Translations under genes and position numbers: made by a program
The notes under the pieces: generated by a model
Told to the model about the DNA's origin: nothing
Database searches by the model: none
What the model saw: only the letters and a program-made list of their open reading frames with translations
In this document: piece after piece, positions 23,747-31,168 of the stretch
How the letters are laid out: each line of letters opens with the position of its first letter
Position numbering within the stretch: position 1 is the first letter of the stretch
Assembly: GCA_964587515.1 (NCBI GenBank)
Contig: CAZPMO010000020.1
Coordinates: forward strand, 1-42,037
DNA from: CAZPMO01 sp964587515
Lineage (GTDB): Bacteria; Pseudomonadota; Alphaproteobacteria; MPNO01
Direction: 5' to 3'
Length of the DNA stretch: 42,037 nucleotides

Positions 23747-24778
23747 CTATTTCGAGAGACCCGACGCCTTTTTGACCCGCGCGACCAGTTCGGGCGAGGC
23801 ATTGACGATCTTCTTCACCAGCGCCGTCGTCTCCTGCCACTTGCGCGGCTGGATCAACATCTTGCGCTTCTTGGCTTCAGCCAGGAAAGCGGGATCGGCA
23901 ACCGTCTTGGCGAAGGCCGTGCGCAGCGCCGCGACCCGGGCGGCCGGAACGCCAGGCGCCACCGCGATCGAGCGCGCGATCGGCGTGCCGGCCACGATGA
24001 AATCGACCACATCCTTGTATTTGGGATCCACCAGCTCGCCCAACGTCGGCACATTCGGGATCTCCGGCAGCCGGTTGAAGGCGAACAGAAGCAGAAGGTT
24101 CACCTTCTTGTCGCGCAGCCAGTCCGGCTTGGTGCCGTTCAAATTACCCCACGACGGCGTCCAGCCGTGTGTCTCGCCCTGCTGCATCGCCAGATTGTTC
24201 TTCGCGCCGCCGCGATAGCCGGTGATGATCTTGAACTTCGTGCCCAGCGTGGTGTTGACCATCGAGGCCCACTGATAGGTCAGATGGTTCTTCGCGAACG
24301 AGCTTAGGATCGCCTGCTTCTGTTTGGCTTCGTCCAGCGACTTGACCGGCGCGCCGTGCCACAGCGTCAGTAATTGCGTGATCGCGCTGAACGAGCCGAG
24401 CCACTGGAACTTGTCCGACTTGAATTTGAGGCCCTTGGACCGCAGCTTTTCCGCCAGCGGGAGCGCGTGCGACAACAGTAATTGGCTGCCGTCCTTCGCC
24501 GCCGCGGAATAGATATAATTCGCGGCCTTCGTGCCGCCCGCGCCCGGCATGAACCCCGGAACGATCTTGGGATTGCCGGGAATATATTTGGGCATGTGCG
24601 CGGCGAACATCTGTCCATAAACCTGGAAGCTGCCGCCGGGGCGCGTCCCCATGGTCAATGTGAGCGTCCTGCCCTTGTAAAAGTCGGTAACGCTGTCCGC
24701 GCTTGCCGGGACCACGAACGCCGCCGCGCCAAGAACACCGAACAGAAACGTACGGATCCCGCTCTTTGGATTAATCAT
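23747..24778 (-). CDS. TctC/Bug-type periplasmic solute-binding protein
   Basis: A 343-residue protein with a Sec signal peptide (FLFGVLGAAAFVVPASA, cleavage near 27). The mature part has the fold landmarks of tripartite tricarboxylate transporter binding proteins: DFYKGRTLTLTMGTRPGGSFQVYGQMFA, HMPKYIPGNPKIVPGFMPGAGGTKAANYIY and a C-terminal VPAARVAALRTAFAKTVADPAFLAEAKKR. Such proteins bind carboxylates, including aromatic acids, and deliver them to TctAB permeases, none of which are in view. A strong GGGAGGT ribosome site precedes the ATG. It follows the Ldh-family gene on the same strand after 100 bases that contain a small hairpin (24802-24816). Confidence 0.88.
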   Translation of the reverse strand: MINPKSGIRTFLFGVLGAAAFVVPASADSVTDFYKGRTLTLTMGTRPGGSFQVYGQMFAAHMPKYIPGNPKIVPGFMPGAGGTKAANYIYSAAAKDGSQLLLSHALPLAEKLRSKGLKFKSDKFQWLGSFSAITQLLTLWHGAPVKSLDEAKQKQAILSSFAKNHLTYQWASMVNTTLGTKFKIITGYRGGAKNNLAMQQGETHGWTPSWGNLNGTKPDWLRDKKVNLLLLFAFNRLPEIPNVPTLGELVDPKYKDVVDFIVAGTPIARSIAVAPGVPAARVAALRTAFAKTVADPAFLAEAKKRKMLIQPRKWQETTALVKKIVNASPELVARVKKASGLSK

Positions 24779-24801
24779 GCTGTACCTCCCTGAGAACTGT
24801 C

Positions 24802-24816
24802 GCGGGTCTTACCCGC
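24802..24816 (-). terminator. Small GC-rich hairpin between the Ldh and TctC genes
   Basis: GCGGGT-CTT-ACCCGC is a perfect 6-base-pair stem with a 3-base loop in the leader of the TctC-like gene. It could protect the 5' end of a processed mRNA, as seen for binding proteins expressed above their neighbours, or attenuate read-through. No U-tract is present. Confidence 0.3.
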
Positions 24817-24878
24817 CCTATGTACAATTTTTAGTTGCAGTCAAGCGTGACTCGAAAACCTTCGCTGAGCAACCGTCT

Positions 24879-25931
24879 TCAGAGCGGCTCTGGCATGTCG
24901 ATACCGTGCTGGGTGGCGGCTTCGGACAGGGCGTCCCAGGTGCCTGGCGCCAGCGGGATGCCGTCATTTGACCGTTCGACCATCACCCGGTCGCCGCGTT
25001 CGCCCGGCACCAGGATTTCATCGAAGCCCTCGGCGGGCGTCAGCGTTTTCAGGGCCGCGACGGTTTCGTCCACGCTGTGCTTATATTCGTCTGGATCCAT
25101 GAAGGCGGCGATGTCGATGGCCACCGCCAGGCCGTTCTGGTTGTGGCGGCGGCCGCGCGGCGGCGCGGTGATGTCCTGGGAAATCAGCGGGTTCGCCACC
25201 AGCAGGCTGGTCAGGCACTCGAACATCAGGGCGAGCCCCGAGCCCTTGGGACCGGCCATGGGCATGGGGATCGCGGCTTCGGCGGGGTCGGTGGTCGGAT
25301 TGCCGTCATTGTCGAGCGCCCACCCCGCCGGGATCGGCTGGCCGGCATGGCGCGCGTGCGCCAGCTTGCCGAACGAGACGATACCGGTCGACATGTCGAG
25401 CATCAGCGGCGCATGCTCGGCGCCCGGCGCGGCGATCGCGATGGGGCTGGTTGCGACGCCGGCGCCGCGCGCGCCGTGATAGGCCATGTTGGGCAGCGAG
25501 GTGCTGATGGCCATGCCGATCATGTTCTCGCGCGCCGCCTGCAGCGCGAAATAGCCGATCGCGCCGGAATGGGTCGAGCCCCGGACCAGCGCCCAGCCGA
25601 TGCCCACATTGCGCGCCTTCTCGATGGCGTGCTCCATGCCGACGCTCATCCCCACCGCGCCGACCGCGCGGTCCGCCTCGATGATCACCGAGGCCGGCGT
25701 TTCGCGGATCTTGCGGATATCGGGGGTCGCGTTCATCAGCCCGTAATCGATCAGCCGAAGATAGCGCGGCAGGCGGATGACGCCATGCGAATCGGTGCCC
25801 CGCAGATTTGCCCAGACCAGGACCTCGGCGACTTTTTGGGCGTCGTCGGGCTTCAGGCCGGCGCGCTCCAGGATTTCGCACGAGCAGCGTTGCAGCGCCT
25901 CCGCCGTAACGCGGTTTCTCTGGTCGGTCAT
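24879..25931 (-). CDS. Ldh family (malate/L-lactate/ureidoglycolate-type) dehydrogenase
   Basis: A 350-residue protein of the NAD(P)-dependent Ldh_2 family, distinct from Rossmann lactate dehydrogenases. Landmarks are RGTDSHGVIRLPRYLRLIDYG with the catalytic-type His, GWALVRGSTHSGAIGYFALQAA, GVATSPIAIAAPG and GPKGSGLALMFECLTSLL. It oxidises 2-hydroxyacids or related compounds. Start ATG 25931 (MTDQRNRVTAEALQ) is chosen; the reading from 26027 would run into the divergent promoter region. It is the first gene of a minus-strand unit with the TctC-like protein and is divergent from the solute-binding-like gene (139 bases apart). Confidence 0.9.
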   Translation of the reverse strand: MTDQRNRVTAEALQRCSCEILERAGLKPDDAQKVAEVLVWANLRGTDSHGVIRLPRYLRLIDYGLMNATPDIRKIRETPASVIIEADRAVGAVGMSVGMEHAIEKARNVGIGWALVRGSTHSGAIGYFALQAARENMIGMAISTSLPNMAYHGARGAGVATSPIAIAAPGAEHAPLMLDMSTGIVSFGKLAHARHAGQPIPAGWALDNDGNPTTDPAEAAIPMPMAGPKGSGLALMFECLTSLLVANPLISQDITAPPRGRRHNQNGLAVAIDIAAFMDPDEYKHSVDETVAALKTLTPAEGFDEILVPGERGDRVMVERSNDGIPLAPGTWDALSEAATQHGIDMPEPL

Positions 25932-26070
25932 GCTGTCCCTTCTCCGGCTAGGCTGGTGCGGAGTTTGCCCCGCCGCGACCGCGCGGTCCAGTCCGGCGGG
26001 CGTGTTCCCTTGCCGGGCGCTGGACACGTGGCCTAGTATTCCCCGACCCAGCCATCAACGGACCTCCTAT

Positions 26071-26809
26071 ATGACTCAGGAAATTCTCTCCCAACTGGCC
26101 CCCGCCGGCGTCCTGCGGGTGGGGCTCAATATGGCGAATTCGCTGCTTATCACGGGCGCGACGTCCGCCGGCGAACCGGACGGGGTCGCCCCCGACATGG
26201 CGCGCGAGATCGCCAAACGCATTGGCGCGGAGGTGTCGCTGGTGCAGTTCGCCTCGCCCGGCGAGGTGGCCGATGCGTCGGATGGCGATGTCTGGGATAT
26301 CGCACTGATCGGCGCCGAACCNNNNNNNNNNGGCGCGCGCCGAGCGCATGGTGTTCACCGCCGCCTATGTGGAGATCGAGGCGACCTATCTGGTGCCGGG
26401 CGACTCAGCCTTCACGTCGGTCGAGGATGTCGACCGCGCGGGCGTCCGCATCGCGGTGTCGGGCCGCAGCGCCTATGACCTCTTTCTCACGCGCAACCTG
26501 GAACACGCCGAGTTGGAGCGTGTCCAGGGAGTTACCGCCGCCGCCGAACTGTTCCGGCGCGAGGGGCTCGACGCGCTCGCCGGTCTCCGGCCGGCGCTGG
26601 TGGTCGAGGCCGAAAAACTGCCCGGCTCCCGCATCGTCGAGGGACAATTTACCGCCGTGCAACAGGCGATCGGATCGCGCAAGGGTGATGAGGCAAGCGC
26701 CACATTCCTTGCCGATTTCGTCGAGGAAGCGAAGGCCAGCGGCCTGGTCCAGAGCCTGATCGACCGTCACGGCGTCACCGGCCGCCTCTCTGTGGCCGCG
26801 CCGGCCTGA
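26071..26809 (+). CDS. Substrate-binding-domain protein (SBP_bac_3) without signal peptide; interrupted by a 10-N gap
   Basis: The gene starts at ATG 26071 (MTQEILSQLAPAGVLRVGLN) and ends at 26809. The two halves lie in different frames only because of the N block at 26322-26331. Deleting all ten Ns joins GAACC to GGCGCG and reads in one frame as IGAEPARAERMVFTAAYVEIEATYLV, the expected family sequence, giving 242 residues. It has the periplasmic binding protein type 2 fold (SBP_bac_3, amino-acid ABC type) but no signal peptide, so it may be a cytoplasmic enzyme or sensor derived from a binding protein, as with cyclohexadienyl dehydratase. It is followed after 71 bases by a hydrolase and then UbiD. 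Confidence 0.82.
26322..26331. other. Assembly gap (10 N), probably zero true length
   Basis: The Ns split one gene. Removing them exactly restores the reading frame and a conserved family segment (AEPARAER), so the run is likely a scaffolding placeholder rather than missing bases. Confidence 0.85.
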
Positions 26810-26880
26810 ACCGCGCTCGGTTGCGTGGCTCCGGGCCGCTGCGTAGACTGAGCGCCGCAAATCAAGGAGACCAAAAAATC

Positions 26881-27765
26881 ATGGAAGAGCGCGTCACATT
26901 CGATTCCGACGGACTGAAGATTTCCGGCGTCATGCATATTCCCGACGACCTCGCCCCCGGCGAGCAGCGTCCGGCGATGATGGTGCTGCATGGTTTCGGC
27001 AGCAAAAAGGATTCCAATAACTGCGTTACCCCGTGCAAGATGCTGACCGACTGGGGCTATGTGACGCTGCGCTTCGATTATCGCGGCTGCGGCGAGAGCG
27101 AAGGCGAGTATGGCCGCATCATCTGCATGGAACAGGTCTCCGACACCTCGAACGCGCTGACTTTCCTGCAATCGCGGCCCGAGGTCGATCCCGACCGGAT
27201 CGGCGCGCTGGGCTCGAGTTTCGGCGCGGCGGTGGCGGTCTATACCGGCGGCGTCGACAAGCGCGTCGCGGCGGTGGTTTCGTCCGGCGGCTGGGGCGAC
27301 GGCGAACGTAAGTTCCGCGGTCAGCATCCCGGCGCCGATGCATGGAAGAAATTCACCGACATGCTTGAAGCCAACCGCAAGCACAAGGAAGAGACCGGCG
27401 AGCCGCTGATGGTGAAGCGCTGGGACATCGTGCCGATTCCCGAGCATCTGCGCGCCAATCTGGCGAAGAATTCCCACATGGAATTCCCCGGCGACACGGC
27501 GCAAAGCATGATGGATTTCGTGGCCGATAACGTAGTCGGCGATATCGCGCCGAGGCCGCTGTTGCTGCTGCATTCGAGCGTCGATTCGGTGACGCCGACG
27601 GAACAATCCGTCGAGATGTTCAAGCGCGCCGGCCAGCCCACCGACCTCCATCTTACGGCGGATACGGACCATTTCATGTTCGCCGAGAGCAATGTGCGGG
27701 TGCACTCGATACTCAGCGATTGGCTGAAGAAATTTTTTCCGGCCAAGGTTGCCGTGGACGCCTGA
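26881..27765 (+). CDS. Alpha/beta hydrolase
   Basis: A 294-residue serine hydrolase. The oxyanion strand is MMVLHGFGSKKDS (about 33-45), the nucleophile Ser113 is in GSSFG (111-115), the acid is probably Asp in LLHSSVDSVTP and the base His in TADTDHFMF. The arrangement resembles the peptidase S9-like/BAAT-like esterase group (DUF-like Hydrolase_4). The substrate is unknown. It lies 21 bases before the UbiD gene in one operon; a second alpha/beta hydrolase-UbiD pair occurs at 36.3-38.7 kb. The ATG at 26881 has an AAGGAGA ribosome site. Confidence 0.9.
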   Translation: MEERVTFDSDGLKISGVMHIPDDLAPGEQRPAMMVLHGFGSKKDSNNCVTPCKMLTDWGYVTLRFDYRGCGESEGEYGRIICMEQVSDTSNALTFLQSRPEVDPDRIGALGSSFGAAVAVYTGGVDKRVAAVVSSGGWGDGERKFRGQHPGADAWKKFTDMLEANRKHKEETGEPLMVKRWDIVPIPEHLRANLAKNSHMEFPGDTAQSMMDFVADNVVGDIAPRPLLLLHSSVDSVTPTEQSVEMFKRAGQPTDLHLTADTDHFMFAESNVRVHSILSDWLKKFFPAKVAVDA

Positions 27766-27786
27766 CCTGCGCGGAGCACATCACGG

Positions 27787-29328
27787 ATGGAAGCCGAGAT
27801 TTATCCAAAGCTTGAGACGGACTCCGGCGAGGCGGTTTCCCGCGAGGTCGGGCCGCGCGATCTGCGCGAATGGCTGGAACTGGTCGAGGCCGGCGGCGAG
27901 CTGCATCGCATAACCGCGCCAGTCGATCTCCATGAAGAGCTTGGGGCGATCACCTATGTGGCGGGGCGCGACGAAAACGCGCCGGCGCTGATGTTCGAGA
28001 ACCTGATCGACGACGCCTCGGGCATACGCGTGCTCAGCAACATGCTGGGGGCCAGCAAGCGCCGCTTCGCCATTGCGGTCGGGCTCGATCCGGAGCGTTC
28101 GATCACCGAACTGATCGGCGACATGCGCCAGCGCATGAAGCACCGCATCGCGCCGGTCGAGATCGATCCGTCGGAGGCGCCGGTGATGACCCGCGTGTTC
28201 ACCGGCGATGAAATCGACCTCACGACGCTTCCGTCGCCCAAGTTCTGGCCGCGCGACGGCGGCGCCTATATCGGCACCGGCGACATCACCCTGACCCGCG
28301 ATCCGGGCTCGGGGCGCATCAATTGCGGCGTCTACCGCCAGATGGTGCACGGGCCGCGCCGCATCGGCATGTATTGCTCACCCGGCAAGCACGGCAGGCT
28401 CGATCGCGAGGCCTGGTGGCGTCAGGGCGAAAGTTGTGAAGTTGTCGCGGCGTACGGCATTGATCCGGTGCTGTTCATGGTCGGCGCGCAGACCTTCGCG
28501 GCGGAGGAATCCGAGCTTAACGTCGCCGGCGGCATCATGGGCGCGCCGGTCGAAATGGCGCCGGGCCGCTTTACCGATCTGCCGATCCCGGCGCGCGCCG
28601 AGATCGTCATCGAGGGCATCGTGCATCCCGAAGACACCGAGCTCGAAGGTCCGCTCGGCGAGTTCACCGGCTATTACGGCAATGTGCGCGCGCCGCAACC
28701 GGTGATCGATGTCAAGGCGCTCTATATGCGCGACAGCCCGATTCTAACGGCGGCGCTGATGGCAGATTACCCGTCCTGCGAGATCGGCGCCTATTACGCC
28801 ATCATGCGCTCGGCGCGGGTGTGGGACGATCTGGAGCGTATCGGGGTGACCGGCGTGCGCGGCGTCTACACCCATCCGGCCGCGGCGTCGGGCTGGGGCA
28901 TGCTGGTGGTCTCGATCGAACAGCGATATGCCGGCCATGTCGCCCAGGTGCTGGCTCTCGCCGCGCAGTGCCCGGCCGCATCCTATTTCACCAAATGGAT
29001 CATCGCGGTCGACGAGGACGTCGATCCCACCGATACCAATCAGGTGCTGTGGGCGCTGAGCACGCGCTGCAACCCGATCGATAATATGGATTTCCAGCGC
29101 AATACCTGGTCGACCGGGCTCGATCCCAGTCAGCACCCGCCCGAGGCGCGGCCCTACGGCTCCAAGGTGATGATCGACGCCTGCAAGCCGCACCGCCATA
29201 TGGCCGAGTTCCCGGCCCGCACCATGGTGCGGCGCTCGGTCTATGACCAGGTCGCGGAACGCTGGTCGGAATACGGGCTGCCGGGCAGCGCGCCCGGGCT
29301 GCGCGCCTTCGAGGAAGAGGACGAATAG
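27787..29328 (+). CDS. UbiD family decarboxylase (first copy)
   Basis: A 513-residue UbiD/Fdc-type decarboxylase. Key parts visible are INCGVYRQMVHG, which matches the Asn/Arg region binding metal and prenyl-FMN, and ELEGPLGEFTGYYG with the catalytic-type Glu. UbiD enzymes use prenylated FMN to decarboxylate (or carboxylate) unsaturated or aromatic acids in the cytoplasm, and need a UbiX prenyltransferase, which is not in the window. Alternatives include 4-hydroxybenzoate-, vanillate- or phthalate-type substrates. A GCGGAG ribosome site precedes the ATG. It is the last gene of the unit with the SBP-like protein and hydrolase. Confidence 0.93.
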   Translation: MEAEIYPKLETDSGEAVSREVGPRDLREWLELVEAGGELHRITAPVDLHEELGAITYVAGRDENAPALMFENLIDDASGIRVLSNMLGASKRRFAIAVGLDPERSITELIGDMRQRMKHRIAPVEIDPSEAPVMTRVFTGDEIDLTTLPSPKFWPRDGGAYIGTGDITLTRDPGSGRINCGVYRQMVHGPRRIGMYCSPGKHGRLDREAWWRQGESCEVVAAYGIDPVLFMVGAQTFAAEESELNVAGGIMGAPVEMAPGRFTDLPIPARAEIVIEGIVHPEDTELEGPLGEFTGYYGNVRAPQPVIDVKALYMRDSPILTAALMADYPSCEIGAYYAIMRSARVWDDLERIGVTGVRGVYTHPAAASGWGMLVVSIEQRYAGHVAQVLALAAQCPAASYFTKWIIAVDEDVDPTDTNQVLWALSTRCNPIDNMDFQRNTWSTGLDPSQHPPEARPYGSKVMIDACKPHRHMAEFPARTMVRRSVYDQVAERWSEYGLPGSAPGLRAFEEEDE

Positions 29329-29380
29329 GGCCGTATTTCGGCGCTCCTTTCGTTCACCATTTCCGTTAATCCCGACCCGT

Positions 29381-29438
29381 GTCGGTGGATTTTACAGCTT
29401 TCGCGAATTAACCATGAAAAGCGTCGGTGGGCTTTACA
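29381..29438 (+). promoter_or_regulatory. Tandem 16-bp repeats, candidate enhancer sites for a sigma-54 activator
   Basis: GTCGGTGGATTTTACA (29381-29396) and GTCGGTGGGCTTTACA (29423-29438) agree at 14 of 16 positions and are 42 bases apart, exactly four helical turns. Their centres lie about 139 and 97 bases upstream of the start site predicted from the sigma-54 element, the normal range for enhancer-binding proteins. The first box is preceded by CCGAC, making a short inverted repeat. A CtrA half-site-like TTAACCAT (29408-29415) lies between them. Confidence 0.6.
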
Positions 29439-29501
29439 CCCGGTCCCGGAATGCGTGGGATTCGTTCGGTAAACCTTTGGAAAACAGTGAATAAATCAGG
29501 T

Positions 29502-29517
29502 TGGCACGAGTCTTGCA
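29502..29517 (+). promoter_or_regulatory. Sigma-54 (RpoN) -24/-12 promoter
   Basis: TGGCACG-N4-TTGCA is a full match to the sigma-54 consensus, with GG at 29503-29504 and GC at 29515-29516 in correct spacing. Transcription should start near 29528, about 65 bases before the small gene at 29593, and needs an AAA+ activator bound upstream, for which tandem repeats are present. Confidence 0.8.
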
Positions 29518-29592
29518 TGGAATCTCCTGAGTAACGAACCGATTTACCGGGCCATTCGTCGGCGCCGGGACAGCGTTTCAGGAGGACGGAAA

Positions 29593-29742
29593 ATGAGTAA
29601 GTTTTTCAATATGTTCCGGCGGAACCGCAAGGATAAAATACTTCCCATGGCGATTCACCAGGGGCAGTGGCACCCGCTTTTCTATAAGGCGGTCAAGGTG
29701 CACATCATCGAAACCAGCTCCTTGAACCGCCACTTTCACTGA
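29593..29742 (+). CDS. Small protein, 49 residues, sigma-54-linked, unrecognised
   Basis: An unrecognised short gene. It starts with ATG 29593, six bases after a perfect AGGAGGA ribosome site (29580-29586), and ends in TGA at 29740-29742. The protein begins MSKFFNMFRRNRKDK, has a very basic N-terminal third, then a central LPMAIHQGQWHPLFYKAVKV and a His-containing tail ending NRHFH. There are no Cys and no clear membrane segment; the N-terminus could form a basic amphipathic helix. A hairpin follows 9 bases after the stop and a consensus sigma-54 promoter precedes it, so it looks like a complete monocistronic unit. An 80-residue antisense reading here has no supporting signals. Function is unknown. 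Confidence 0.72.
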   Translation: MSKFFNMFRRNRKDKILPMAIHQGQWHPLFYKAVKVHIIETSSLNRHFH

Positions 29743-29751
29743 TCGGCCCAC

Positions 29752-29780
29752 CGGCCCTGGAATACCGGTTTCCGGGGCCG
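29752..29780 (+). terminator. Strong hairpin after the sigma-54 small gene
   Basis: CGGCCCTGGAA (29752-29762) pairs with TTCCGGGGCCG (29770-29780): 11 pairs with one G-U and a 7-base loop, 9 bases after the stop codon. There is no U-tract, so it may be Rho-assisted or a 3' stabiliser rather than a simple intrinsic terminator. Confidence 0.55.
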
Positions 29781-29854
29781 TGCCGGCGCCCGAACGTCTC
29801 CCCGCAGTATTCGATTCCACACCTGTTCCGCACGGGCTGAATTTCGATATCCCG

Positions 29855-29940
29855 TTGATATTTCTGGTCTGTTTTGATATGTTAACCTTGATTGTTAACT
29901 AAGGTTAACGCCGGGTCCGAAGCTGGGCGCGCATGTTAAC
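29855..29940 (+). promoter_or_regulatory. Candidate promoter with GTTAAC-rich palindrome
   Basis: TTGATA (29855-29860), 17 bases, TATGTT (29878-29883) is a possible sigma-70 promoter. Directly over its -10 and start region lies the perfect inverted repeat GTTAACCTT-N11-AAGGTTAAC (29881-29909) with a further GTTAAC inside it (29894) and another at 29935. TTAAC words resemble CtrA half-sites, although the spacings (9 and 6 bases) are not the canonical 7. It lies upstream of the small membrane protein gene at 29968. Confidence 0.5.
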
Positions 29941-29967
29941 CAAAACGACAGGCCACTCGAGCGGAAG

Positions 29968-30114
29968 ATGCGTATGCGGCGGTTCCAACAGTTTGACCCC
30001 TGGTTTGCGGAGGAGGAGGAAAGGTGGCCTCGCCCGAAGGCCTATGCCTTTATCGCCGTGACCAGCGCGCTGTTGTGGGCGATCATCATCCAGGGTGCCA
30101 CCAGCCTGATTTGA
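29968..30114 (+). CDS. Small single-span membrane protein, 48 residues
   Basis: An unrecognised short gene. It reads MRMRRFQQFDPWFAEEEERW, then PRPKAY, followed by one hydrophobic segment AFIAVTSALLWAIIIQGATSLI at the C-terminus, typical of a tail-anchored or single-span inner-membrane peptide. The N-terminal half is charged and would be cytoplasmic. A GCGGAAG sequence just before the ATG is a weak ribosome site; a second in-frame ATG at 29974 is possible. The palindromic promoter region upstream and the convergent small gene on the other strand support it as a real gene. Function is unknown. Confidence 0.65.
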   Translation: MRMRRFQQFDPWFAEEEERWPRPKAYAFIAVTSALLWAIIIQGATSLI

Positions 30115-30124
30115 GCGCCGTCGC

Positions 30125-30280
30125 TCACAGCAAAATCCCGCCGATCCAGGTGTGGGCGAACCAGCCCGCCGCGAACCCCATCACGAATTCCGTATTATAG
30201 ACCAGGTTGAACAGCCACCCCGTGGCGAAGATCACGGGATATTTGATCACCCGTCCGGTTAGACGCATCGTTTTCTGCAT
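30125..30280 (-). CDS. Small membrane-associated protein, 51 residues
   Basis: An unrecognised short gene on the minus strand. The protein begins MQKTMRLTGRVIKYPVIFATGW and continues through LFNLVYNTEFVMGFAAGWFAHTWIGGILL, rich in Phe, Trp and Gly, with one or two hydrophobic segments. It has normal residue composition for a small inner-membrane protein, unlike antisense shadows in this GC-rich DNA. No strong ribosome site is visible, and the internal ATG at 30268 could be the start. It ends 10 bases from the stop of the convergent 48-residue gene, and is divergent from the hydroxypyruvate isomerase-like gene. Confidence 0.6.
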   Translation of the reverse strand: MQKTMRLTGRVIKYPVIFATGWLFNLVYNTEFVMGFAAGWFAHTWIGGILL

Positions 30281-30378
30281 TTCATACGGAGGAATGGCCT
30301 GCGAATGCGGCGAAATTTTGACCCGCTTCGTCGGGCATTGGCGGGTAATATAGGGCCTCCCAAAAGGCGGGACGCGCG

Positions 30379-31164
30379 ATGCCTCGATTTTCGGCCAACA
30401 TCTCGACCCTGTTTCTGGAGCACCCGCCGCTCGAACGCATGCGGGCTGCGCGCCGCGCCGGGTTTCGCGCCGTCGAAATTCAGTTCCCCTACGATATTCC
30501 GGTCGAGGCGTGGCTGGACGCGAAACGCCGCGCCCGCATACGCCTCGTGTTGATCAATGTTCCGGCCGGGGATCTGAATGCCGGCGGCCCGGGCCTCGCC
30601 GCCATGCCTGGGCGCGAGGCGGCGTTCCGCGACGCTGTCGCCGACTGCGCCCGCTATGCGAAGGCGCTGTCGGCGCGGTCGGTGAACGTGTTGCCCGGCG
30701 CGCCGCCCGCCGAAATGGAGCGCGGCCGCTGCTGGGAGACGTTGGTCGCCAATCTGCGCCATGCCGCCGAAGTGATGGAGGATATCGGGGTTCGGGTCGT
30801 CGTCGAGGCGGTGAATACGGTGAACCGGCCGGGATTCTTCCTCTCCAACTCGACCGAGGCGTTGCAGGCGATCGCCTGGGTGGGCCACGCCAACCTCGCT
30901 CTACAGCACGACTTCTTTCACGCGCAGATCATGGAAGGCGATCTGGTCCGCACTTTCGAGCGCATCGCCGACCGCATCGGCCATATCCAGTTCGCCGACG
31001 TCCCGGACCGTCATGAACCGGGCGCCGGCGAGATCAATTTCACCGCCATATTCGACGCCATCGACCGGTCCGATTACCCGGGCTGGGTCGGCGCCGAATA
31101 CACGCCCTCGGCGCGCACCGAGGAGACGCTCGGCTGGTTCGCGCCTTATAAGAAGACGCAATAG
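30379..31164 (+). CDS. Hydroxypyruvate isomerase family protein
   Basis: A 261-residue TIM-barrel (xylose isomerase-like) protein. Family landmarks are FSANISTLFLEHPPLERMRAA, FRAVEIQFPYDIP, VVVEAVNTVNRPGFFLSN with a metal-ligand Glu, LQHDFFHAQIMEGDL, and HIQFADVPDRHEPGAGEINF with Asp/His/Glu of the active site. Hyi interconverts hydroxypyruvate and tartronate semialdehyde; related proteins act in erythritol and 2-oxo-tetronate pathways, so the exact substrate is open. A class II aldolase lies 1 kb away, a frequent companion in such pathways. The upstream ORF reading from 30305 is another frame. Confidence 0.88.
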   Translation: MPRFSANISTLFLEHPPLERMRAARRAGFRAVEIQFPYDIPVEAWLDAKRRARIRLVLINVPAGDLNAGGPGLAAMPGREAAFRDAVADCARYAKALSARSVNVLPGAPPAEMERGRCWETLVANLRHAAEVMEDIGVRVVVEAVNTVNRPGFFLSNSTEALQAIAWVGHANLALQHDFFHAQIMEGDLVRTFERIADRIGHIQFADVPDRHEPGAGEINFTAIFDAIDRSDYPGWVGAEYTPSARTEETLGWFAPYKKTQ

Positions 31165-31168
31165 GCGC

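Noticed and set aside
29414..29494. 26-residue ORF (MKSVGGLYTRSRNAW...)
   Set aside because: It overlaps the candidate enhancer repeats and has no good ribosome site; more likely regulatory DNA.
29578..29820. 80-residue minus-strand frame over the sigma-54 small gene
   Set aside because: It has no ribosome site or promoter, while the plus strand has promoter, ribosome site and hairpin in the right order.
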